NCBI RefSeq assembly: GCF_016862955.1
Contig: NZ_BONY01000094.1
Coordinates: 1-34,234 of the forward strand
Reading direction: 5' to 3'
Length of the DNA: 34,234 nucleotides
Source: Rhizocola hellebori
GTDB taxonomy: Bacteria; Actinomycetota; Actinomycetes; Mycobacteriales; Micromonosporaceae
Part shown: positions 14,307 to 21,408 of the stretch, in pieces
Layout: each line of letters opens with the position of its first letter
Position numbering within the stretch: the first letter of the stretch is position 1
Program-made: the position numbers and the translations under genes
Notes under the pieces: generated by a model
The model's input: the letters and a program-made list of their open reading frames with translations, nothing else
Told to the model about the DNA's origin: nothing
The model's database searches: none

Positions 14307-16216
14307 CGACCGCCGCCTCGCCGGCCGAGGTCGAGCACCAGGGCCGGGACCAGAAGGGTGCGCACCACGAACGTGTCCAGCAGCACGCCGATCGCGACCA
14401 GCACCCCAAGCTGCATCATGAAGACGATCGGCATCACGGTGAGCACCGCGAAGGTCGCGGCCAGCACCAGGCCCGCGCTGGTGATGACGCCACCGGTGAC
14501 CGCGAGCGCCTTCGGCATGCCATCTTCGCGAGCCCGCACCATCAGGAAGATGGTGTAGTCGACGCCGAGCGCGACGAGGAAGAGAAAACCGTTCAGCACC
14601 ACCGACTTGTCGAGCGTGGGAAAGCCGATCAGGTGGAAGATCGCGGCGGAGACGCCCAGCGCGGCCCCGAACGAGAGCACGACGCTGCCGAGCAGGAGGA
14701 GCGGCGCGACGAAGGCGCGCAGCAGCACGATGAGCACCCCGAGCACGATGACCAGGATCAGCGGAATGACCAGTCGCAGATCGCGATCCATAGTGGAATC
14801 CTGGTCCAGCCGCTGGGCGGTGCTCCCACCCACCAGCGCCGCGGGATCGATAACCCTGACCGTCTCGCGGATCCGCTTTACGGTCGCCTCCGCTTGCTGT
14901 CCGCCGGGATCGTCGCTGAGAACCACTTTGAGGCCGGTCCACCCGTCGCCTTGCTCCGGCTCCTCGACGTGGTCGACCCCGGGCAGGGCGGCGATCTGTG
15001 AGGCTGCTTGCTTTGCGGCAGGCGTGGGCAGGTAGACCTGGGCTGGTTCGCTCGAGCCGGCCGGGTAGTGCGCGGCCAGCAGCTCGAAGCCGGCCACCGA
15101 CTCCGGCTTGGTGGTGAACGAGCCGGCCTCGCGCAGGCCCACCGAAAGCGTGGTGGCACCGAGGCTTGCCGCGGCCAGCCCCAGCGCCGTGACGATCCAG
15201 ACGGCGCGGGCGTGGCTGGTGACGAAGGCGGCGATGCGTCCCCACATCCCGAAGCTTGCCTTGCCCCGCTTCGGAATCGAGGGCCAAAACACCCATCTTC
15301 CGCCCAGCAGGATCAGAGCGGGCAGCAAGGTGGTCATCGCGAGCAGGGCGCAGGCGATGCCGATCGCCGCCACCGGGCCGAGGCCGCGGGTCGAGTTCAG
15401 GTCGGCGAAGACCAGAGCCAGCAGCGCGAGGATGACCGTGGTCGCCGACGCCGCGATCGCCGGCAGGCTGCGACGCAGCGCGCTGGCCATGGCCGCGGGA
15501 CGATTTTCGTTGCGCTGCAGCTCTTCCCGGTACCGGGAGATGAGCAGCATGGCATAGTCGGTGCCCGCGCCGAAGACCAGGACGGTGAGGATGCCCGCGC
15601 TCTGCGGATCGACCACAAGACCAAGATGTTTGGACAGCCCATAGACGATGGCGGTCGCCAGCTGGTTGGCCAGGGCCACCGAAATAAGCGGCAGCAACAG
15701 CAGCACCGGGCTGCGATAGGTGAGCAGAAGCAGCACGGCCACCACGGCGACCGTGACCAGAAGCAGAGTGGTGTCCAGCGAGTCGAAAGCCTTGTCGAAA
15801 TCGGCCTCGGCGGCCGGGCGGCCGGTCACCTTCGTCGTCAGCCCGCCTGCAACGGCGGCCTGCGAGCGCACGTGATCGAGCGACTGGGCGGCGGTGAAGG
15901 GAAGCACGAGCATGAGCGCCTTGCCGTCGTCGCTCGGGAGCGGGCCCTGGGCGCCAAGTTCGGCGGCGCGTGCGGCCACCGCATCGCGGTCGGCGTCGGT
16001 CAGGCCGGTGTCACGGGCATAGACGATCAGGAGATCCTCGGGTTCGTCCGAGCTGAACTCCTTGTCCGCCAAGTCGATCGCCCGGGTCGACTCGGCGCTG
16101 GCCGGCAGCCAAGCCCGAACGTCGTTGGACTCCACCTCGGTCAGCGAACCGGACAACAGGAAGGTCAGCGCGGCCACCAGCAGCCAGGCGCCAAGGGCGG
16201 GCCATTTGTATTTCAT
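14297..16216 (-). CDS. MMPL-family RND transporter
   Basis: 639 residues, in the size range of short actinobacterial MMPL proteins. It has two RND-like halves: an N-terminal membrane anchor, an external domain (~30-145), a membrane block with GAGTDYAMLLISRYREEL, a second external domain (~345-460), and a second membrane block with GVDYTIFLMVRAREDG. The buried DY pairs are the usual proton-relay residues of the family. MMPL proteins export lipids, pigments or small molecules by proton motive force. The gene starts 60 bp after the response-regulator stop and may be read through from the kinase/regulator pair, which could control it. I see no clear Shine-Dalgarno. The substrate is unknown. Confidence 0.9.
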   Translation of the reverse strand: MKYKWPALGAWLLVAALTFLLSGSLTEVESNDVRAWLPASAESTRAIDLADKEFSSDEPEDLLIVYARDTGLTDADRDAVAARAAELGAQGPLPSDDGKALMLVLPFTAAQSLDHVRSQAAVAGGLTTKVTGRPAAEADFDKAFDSLDTTLLLVTVAVVAVLLLLTYRSPVLLLLPLISVALANQLATAIVYGLSKHLGLVVDPQSAGILTVLVFGAGTDYAMLLISRYREELQRNENRPAAMASALRRSLPAIAASATTVILALLALVFADLNSTRGLGPVAAIGIACALLAMTTLLPALILLGGRWVFWPSIPKRGKASFGMWGRIAAFVTSHARAVWIVTALGLAAASLGATTLSVGLREAGSFTTKPESVAGFELLAAHYPAGSSEPAQVYLPTPAAKQAASQIAALPGVDHVEEPEQGDGWTGLKVVLSDDPGGQQAEATVKRIRETVRVIDPAALVGGSTAQRLDQDSTMDRDLRLVIPLILVIVLGVLIVLLRAFVAPLLLLGSVVLSFGAALGVSAAIFHLIGFPTLDKSVVLNGFLFLVALGVDYTIFLMVRAREDGMPKALAVTGGVITSAGLVLAATFAVLTVMPIVFMMQLGVLVAIGVLLDTFVVRTLLVPALVLDLGRRGGGRTP

Positions 16217-16276
16217 GCGGCACAGGCTCGCCGGGAAGGCCGGTCGCGCGCGTCAGCGGCACAACGTAGTCGCCGG

Positions 16277-16927
16277 CTACGCCGGGAGGTGCAGCCCCGA
16301 CTGGTAGGCGATGACGACAAGCTGCGCCCTGTCGCGGGCCCCCAGCTTGATCAGAGCCCGGCTCACGTGGGTGCGCACGGTGGCCGGGCTCACCAGCAGC
16401 GTGGCCGCAATCTGGTCATTGGACAGGCCGGTCGCCACCCAGCCCACGATTTCCAGCTCGCGTTCGGTGAGCAGATGCAGATCGGGGTGGGGCTTGCGGC
16501 TCGGGCCGGGCGCGGCGGCGACGCCGAAACGCTCGATCACCCGCCGGGTCACGGCCGGCGACAGCAGCGAGTCGCCCGCCGCCACCACCCGGATCGCGCG
16601 CAGGATGTCGGCCGGGTCCGCGTCCTTGGTCAGGAAGCCGGACGCTCCGGCGCGCAGCGCTTCGAACACGTACTCGTCCAGCTCGAAGGTGGTCAGGATG
16701 ATGACCCTGGTCGGCGGCTGGACCCGCCTGAGCACTTCGAGACCATCCAGGCGCGGCATGCGTACGTCGAGCAGCACCACGTCGGGCACGTGCGCCTCGA
16801 TCAGCGCGAGCCCGGCCACGCCGTCCTCTGCTTCGCCGACTAGCTCCAGATCCGTTTCTACCTCGATGAGGGTACGAACACCGAGCCGCAGCAACGCCTG
16901 ATCGTCCACCACCGCGACCCGAATCAT
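16277..16927 (-). CDS. NarL/LuxR-type response regulator
   Basis: 216 residues. Receiver domain: acidic D8 and D9, phosphorylation site D54 in VVLLDVRMP, T79/T80 and the K in FLTKDADP. C-terminal GerE/LuxR helix-turn-helix: LTERELEIVGWVATGLSNDQIAATLLVSPATVRTHVSRALIKLG. It overlaps the kinase gene by 4 bp, so the two are one operon and form a cognate pair. Adjacent MMPL transporter and autoregulation are plausible targets, but no binding site is proven. Confidence 0.94.
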   Translation of the reverse strand: MIRVAVVDDQALLRLGVRTLIEVETDLELVGEAEDGVAGLALIEAHVPDVVLLDVRMPRLDGLEVLRRVQPPTRVIILTTFELDEYVFEALRAGASGFLTKDADPADILRAIRVVAAGDSLLSPAVTRRVIERFGVAAAPGPSRKPHPDLHLLTERELEIVGWVATGLSNDQIAATLLVSPATVRTHVSRALIKLGARDRAQLVVIAYQSGLHLPA

Positions 16928-18033
16928 GCTGCCGCGATTTCGTAGGGGAGGACCGCTTTCACCTCGAAGCCCGACCGGCCCGGTCCGGCCTGCACCGAGC
17001 CGCCCAAGGCCTGGGCCCGCGCGGCCATGCTCGCCAATCCCGACCCGCCGGGCCCGATCGGGCCGCCCGCGCCGTCATCGAGCACCGACAGGCTCACCCG
17101 GCCCGGCTGGTAGGCGACGGTGACACAGGCCCGTTTCGCCCCGGCATGGCGGACCACGTTGGTCAGCGACTCCTGCACTATCCGGTACCCGGTGAGGTCC
17201 ACTGTGGACGGAATCCCGGCCCTCTCTCCGGTCACCGTCAGCTCGGTGGTGAGCCCGTCGACCCGGGTGGCCGCAAGCAGGCTCGGCAAGGCGGCCAGGC
17301 CGGGCCCATCGCCGTGCAGCAGCGCCGATCGCAGCTCGTCCAGCGCACCCGAGCTGGCGGTGCGGATGGCGCGCAACGACTCGGCCACCCGCTCCGGCCC
17401 CGGCTGCTTGCTCAGCACGTGCAGGGCGGCCCCCGCGTTCATGCTGATGACGGCGAGGCTGTGCCCGACCACGTCGTGCACCTCCTGGGCGAGCCGGAGG
17501 CGTTCCTGATAGATGTGGCGGCTGCGCTCCTCTTCCAGCGCCCGCGCGATGGCGTGCCGCTGGCTGCGCACGGCTATCCCCATGGCCAGCGGGCACAGCA
17601 GCCACAGGGCGGTGGTGACGGCGGCGAAGGTGAGCGAGTCGGGCTCCGTCTCGCCCCAGAGCGACCAGGGAATGTGGGCGAGCAGCAGCAGGGCGACCGC
17701 GATGACTGCGTAGCGGGTTCTGGACCAGGCCGCCATCGAGTAGATCGCGATCATGACGTAGAAGAAGATCGGGCCGTAGGGGTAGCTGAGATAGATCCAC
17801 GCGACCGTGCAGGCGAATGTCCCGGCGAGGGCGAGACCGGGCAGTTTGCGCCGCGCCACCAAGGCAAGCGCCCCGATTACCAGCAGCACGTAGGCCGTCG
17901 AGTCGATCGGGGTCATGTCCGTTTGGTCCCGTCCGGCCGCCACCGACCCGGCGATCGTGACCACCCCGACCGCCAGCGCGAAGACGGCGTCGGTCAACAG
18001 GGGTGGGCGGCTCTGCCAGCGGATCGGCGACAC
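16924..18033 (-). CDS. Sensor histidine kinase, NarL-partner type
   Basis: 369 residues from GTG 18033. The N-terminal half has about five membrane segments (between ~12 and 155). The dimerisation/phospho-acceptor helix is LAQEVHDVVGHSLAVISMNAG with H186, followed by a HATPase_c domain with DDGAGGPIGPGGSGLASMAARA at the C-terminus. This is the common membrane-integrated HisKA_3 kinase with no large extracellular sensor, so a membrane-linked signal such as envelope stress is likely. TAGAGT (plus 18040-18045) is 6 nt before the GTG, indicating leaderless expression. Divergent from the GNAT gene. Confidence 0.92.
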   Translation of the reverse strand: MSPIRWQSRPPLLTDAVFALAVGVVTIAGSVAAGRDQTDMTPIDSTAYVLLVIGALALVARRKLPGLALAGTFACTVAWIYLSYPYGPIFFYVMIAIYSMAAWSRTRYAVIAVALLLLAHIPWSLWGETEPDSLTFAAVTTALWLLCPLAMGIAVRSQRHAIARALEEERSRHIYQERLRLAQEVHDVVGHSLAVISMNAGAALHVLSKQPGPERVAESLRAIRTASSGALDELRSALLHGDGPGLAALPSLLAATRVDGLTTELTVTGERAGIPSTVDLTGYRIVQESLTNVVRHAGAKRACVTVAYQPGRVSLSVLDDGAGGPIGPGGSGLASMAARAQALGGSVQAGPGRSGFEVKAVLPYEIAAA

Positions 18034-18107
18034 ATCGCGACTCTACGCAGGTGCGCGTCGCGTCGCGTCGGTTGGCTGACGTACGCAGGTTTGCGTAGCC
18101 TGGCGGC
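18034..18107. promoter_or_regulatory. Divergent leaderless promoters with TACGCAGGT repeats
   Basis: Two -10 boxes face away from each other: TAGAGT for the kinase (plus 18040-18045, 6 nt before its GTG) and TAGCCT for the GNAT gene (18096-18101, 6 nt before its ATG). The motif TACGCAGGT occurs at 18044-18052 and 18082-18090. In the second, it is half of a perfect inverted repeat, TACGCA-GGTT-TGCGTA (18082-18097), which runs into the -10. Both promoters therefore share TGCGTAG across the -10. This could be the response regulator's binding site. Confidence 0.5.
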
Positions 18108-18650
18108 ATGCTTGCCCTTGACCTTGGTGGCGGCGCCGAGCTGCGCGCGCTGGAGCCGTGGAATGCCGACGAGTTCGCCGCCCACGTGGCCCAGGCCCGC
18201 GACCACCTCAAGCCCTGGATCCCTTTCGCGTCAAGGGTTGTCGATGCGCAAACAGCGCGGGACCTGTTGCAGCGCTTCGCCGACAAGCAGGCCCACGATG
18301 AGGGCCGTCTCTACGGCATCTGGATCGACGGCGTGCTCAGCGGCGGGACCCTCTTCAAGACCTTCGACAGCGTCGGCGGAGTTTGCGAGATCGGCGTCTG
18401 GCTCGCGCCGCAGGCCCAGGGCCGGGGACTGATCAGCGCCACCGCCCGCTTGATGATTGACTGGGCGTTCCGCGCGCGCGGCATGCACCGGGTGGAGTGG
18501 CACACCGATCCGCTCAACGAGCGCAGCAAAGCGGTGGCCAAGCGGCTCGGCTTCACCTACGAGGGCACGCACCGGTCCGACTTCGTCATCAACGGCGAAC
18601 GCCACGACAGCGAGGTGTGGTCTCTGCTCAGCTCTGACCCCCGGGCATAG
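18108..18650 (+). CDS. GNAT N-acetyltransferase, RimJ/RimL type
   Basis: 180 residues with the full GNAT fold: LRALEPWNADEFAAHV at the N-terminus, EIGVWLAPQAQGRGLISATARLMIDWAF containing the acetyl-CoA pyrophosphate loop QAQGRG-L, and VEWHTDPLNERSKAVAKRLGFTYEGT near the C-terminus. It resembles RimL-like enzymes that acetylate ribosomal protein N-termini or small amines; the substrate is unknown. It is transcribed alone from a leaderless promoter (TAGCCT 6 nt before ATG). Its 3' end overlaps the convergent regulator gene by 23 bp. Confidence 0.9.
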   Translation: MLALDLGGGAELRALEPWNADEFAAHVAQARDHLKPWIPFASRVVDAQTARDLLQRFADKQAHDEGRLYGIWIDGVLSGGTLFKTFDSVGGVCEIGVWLAPQAQGRGLISATARLMIDWAFRARGMHRVEWHTDPLNERSKAVAKRLGFTYEGTHRSDFVINGERHDSEVWSLLSSDPRA

Positions 18651-21408
18651 CCAGCTCCCGCACCCGGGCCAGCAAATCCTCGCGCACCTGGCCCAGCTCT
18701 CGGTAAATCACGATCGCCTCGTGCCAGGCCCGGCCCGCCTCCGCGCACCGGCCGGCCTCGCGGTAGATGTCGCCGACCGACACCAGGTTGCCGGCCACAT
18801 AGAGGGGCCGGTTCACCTTGCGGTACAGCGCTATCGACTCTTCGAATTCGTCGATCGCCTCGGGCAGCCGGCCCAGGCGGTGGTGGGCGAGGCCGACCGT
18901 GGAAACCGCGGCCGCCACGCCGTAGGGGCTGTCCATCTCACGAAGCATGGCAAGGGCCATCCCTCCCGTGCGAAGCGCTTCCTCGTAGTCGCCAAAGTGG
19001 TTGGCACACATGGCGATGGCGTTGAGCGCGTCGGCCTCGCCCGACCGGTAGCCGCACTGCCGCGCCAGCTCGAGCGCTTGGTTGGCGTAGCGCAAAGCCC
19101 GCTTGGCATCGACCGATTCCAGCAAGGAATTCATATCCAGACACATCAGAGCTTGCTCCGCGATGAGACCTTCCTGGGCGTAGGCGTCGATGGCCAATTC
19201 GGCATGTCTGATGCCGTCGTCCAGCCGTCCTCGAAAATGGGCGGCAAGCGATAGATATCGATGGCCGCTGCCGCGGCCATGTGCCTCGCCCGTCCTGGTA
19301 CCCGCCGCGATAGCGGCCTCGCTGATCCGCTCCAGCTCCGCCCATCGGGACTGGCGAGTGGCGAAATCGGAGATGCCCCAGGCGATCCGCCACACGTAGC
19401 CGTCCGCTCCGGCCTCGATCGCCTGCTCCATCACCCCGCACAGCGCCGAGAATTCCGCAGCGAACCAGCCGAGGGCCTCCTGCGCCGTGGCGATGTCCAC
19501 ACCGTGCAGGTCCGCGGGCTGCTGCGGCATGGGGACCGGGAGGCGCACCTTGTTCATGAGCAGCGCGGCATCCCGGGAGCTGTGCAGGTAGTGGTCCAGT
19601 AGGCGCTGACGTGCCGCGGCCCTGCTCTCCGGCGGATCGAGGCGGGCCACCAGCTCGGTGGCGTAGGCGCGCAACAGATCGTGGGTGCTGAAGCGCTCCG
19701 GCCCGACCTCGGTGAACAGCTGGGCCTCCACCAGCTCGGCGAGCGCGTCGGCGGCCTGTGCCAGCGTGAGGTGGGCGAGGTCGGCGACGGTGGGCAGGGC
19801 GATGTCCGGCCCCGGATGAAGCGCGGACAGGCGGAACACCAAGGCGGCCAACGGGCTTAGCGCGTCGTAGGACCAGGAGAACACGGCGCGGACATCGACC
19901 AGCGGGTCATCGTCGCGCAAGGCGTCCAGGCCAGCGACCAGGGAAGCGAGTGCGGTCTCCGGATGGATCAGAGCTCGCGCCGCCATCACCGCCAGCGCCA
20001 GCGGAAGTCCGGCGCAGCTGCGCACAATCCGATGCGCCGCTTCGGGCTCGGCGTTCAGCCGGGCCTGGCCCAGGCGCACCGCGAGCAGCTGCCAGGACTC
20101 GCTCTCGCTCAACAGCCGTAGCGTCAGCGGATAGGCGCCTTCCGCCGCCACCAAACCGGTGAGTGGACTGCGGCTGGTCAGGACGGCCAGGCATGGCCCG
20201 GCCCCGGGAAGCAGCGGCCGGACATGGGCGGCGTCCAGGACATTGTCCAAGACGATGAGCATGCGGCGACCGGTGAGCAGGCTGCGGAACAGCGCCGCCT
20301 GCGCCTCGACATCGGCCGGGATCTGGCCGGCGGCGACGCCGAGGGCGCCTAGGAAGGCCTGCAGCACCTCCGATGGTGGCACCGCCGGGGCCGACGGATC
20401 GAAGCCGCGCAGGTTGGCGTAAAGCTGGCCGTCCGGAAAGTGATGCGCCACCCGGCGTCCCCAGTAAAGCGCCGTCGCGGTCTTGCCGACGCCCGCTGTC
20501 CCGGTCACGACGACGACCGTGACCGGGTCCTCGCCGTCGCGGGTGTCCAGGACGCAGTGCAGCTGTTCAAGTTCGCCGCCGCGACCGGTGAAGCCGCGCG
20601 GAACCAGGGGCAGCTGAGCGGGGACCGCCGGCCGCACGGCCGTGACCGGGACCGGCCGAGGGTCGGCGGTCAGCTCGGGATCGTTGAGCAGCATCCGTTC
20701 GTGCAGCTGCTGAAGCTCAAGCCCGGGCTCGACGCCTAGCTCCTCGACCAGCTGCTGGCGCAGCTGGCGGTATTCGGCCAGGGCATCGGCTTGGCGGCCG
20801 CTGCGATAAAGCGCGAGGATCAGTTGCTCGCGCAGCTTCTCCAGGAACGGGTTGGCGACCGTGGCCGGGGTCAGCCATCCGATGATGTCGGCGTGGTGCC
20901 CGAGCCGCAGCTCGATGTCGGCGAGGCGCTCGATGGTGTGCAGGCGTGCCTCGTCGAGCTGACGCGCCCGGCTGGCGATGTGGACGCAGCCGACGATGTC
21001 GGCGAAAGCGTTGCCCCGCCACTGTTCCAGAGCCATCGCGTAGAGCCGGCTCGCCTCCGCCAGGTCCTGCCGGTCGTCGGCGTGCCCGGCCTGGCGCACC
21101 AGATCGGCGAAGAGGGCCGAATCCACCTCCGCGTTGTCAAGCGCGATCCGGTACCCGGTCGGACCGCGTGGCACCTGATCCTCACCGAGAGCGCGGCGCA
21201 GCCGGTGCACGTATATCTGCAGGGTTTTGCGCGCGGTGGGTGGCGGCTGGCCGTCCCAGAACGCCTCCAGCAGACTATCGATGGGGATGGGCTGGCCGGG
21301 TTGGCAGAGCAGGATCGCCAGCAGCCGGCGGAGCATCGCGGTCGGCAGCTCGACCGCCCGTCCATCCAGATGCACCAGCAGCGGACCGAGCACACCGAAC
21401 CGCAACAT
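18628..21408 (-). CDS. AfsR/SARP-type regulator: BTAD, NB-ARC, TPR (second of tandem pair)
   Basis: 926 residues. The N-terminus (1-95) is an OmpR/SARP-like winged helix (MLRFGVLGPL...KTLQIYVHRLRRALG...GPTGY), then a BTAD domain (~100-245), an NB-ARC/STAND ATPase with P-loop GTAGVGKT (303-310), Walker B MLIVLDNV, and GLPLAL, a winged-helix/arm region, and C-terminal TPR repeats (~680-920). Such proteins are ATP-dependent activators of secondary metabolism or development. ATG 21408 is the true start because family homology begins there; the longer in-frame extension upstream has no homology. The gene begins inside the 3' end of the upstream paralogue, overlapping it by 134 bp, with GGGAG as a weak ribosome site. 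The 3' end overlaps the GNAT gene. Confidence 0.9.
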   Translation of the reverse strand: MLRFGVLGPLLVHLDGRAVELPTAMLRRLLAILLCQPGQPIPIDSLLEAFWDGQPPPTARKTLQIYVHRLRRALGEDQVPRGPTGYRIALDNAEVDSALFADLVRQAGHADDRQDLAEASRLYAMALEQWRGNAFADIVGCVHIASRARQLDEARLHTIERLADIELRLGHHADIIGWLTPATVANPFLEKLREQLILALYRSGRQADALAEYRQLRQQLVEELGVEPGLELQQLHERMLLNDPELTADPRPVPVTAVRPAVPAQLPLVPRGFTGRGGELEQLHCVLDTRDGEDPVTVVVVTGTAGVGKTATALYWGRRVAHHFPDGQLYANLRGFDPSAPAVPPSEVLQAFLGALGVAAGQIPADVEAQAALFRSLLTGRRMLIVLDNVLDAAHVRPLLPGAGPCLAVLTSRSPLTGLVAAEGAYPLTLRLLSESESWQLLAVRLGQARLNAEPEAAHRIVRSCAGLPLALAVMAARALIHPETALASLVAGLDALRDDDPLVDVRAVFSWSYDALSPLAALVFRLSALHPGPDIALPTVADLAHLTLAQAADALAELVEAQLFTEVGPERFSTHDLLRAYATELVARLDPPESRAAARQRLLDHYLHSSRDAALLMNKVRLPVPMPQQPADLHGVDIATAQEALGWFAAEFSALCGVMEQAIEAGADGYVWRIAWGISDFATRQSRWAELERISEAAIAAGTRTGEAHGRGSGHRYLSLAAHFRGRLDDGIRHAELAIDAYAQEGLIAEQALMCLDMNSLLESVDAKRALRYANQALELARQCGYRSGEADALNAIAMCANHFGDYEEALRTGGMALAMLREMDSPYGVAAAVSTVGLAHHRLGRLPEAIDEFEESIALYRKVNRPLYVAGNLVSVGDIYREAGRCAEAGRAWHEAIVIYRELGQVREDLLARVRELAMPGGQS

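Noticed and set aside
15008-16843. 611-codon plus-strand frame
   Set aside because: Antisense to the MMPL transporter and response regulator, Gly/Arg/Gln-rich, no domain. The minus-strand genes have clear family motifs.
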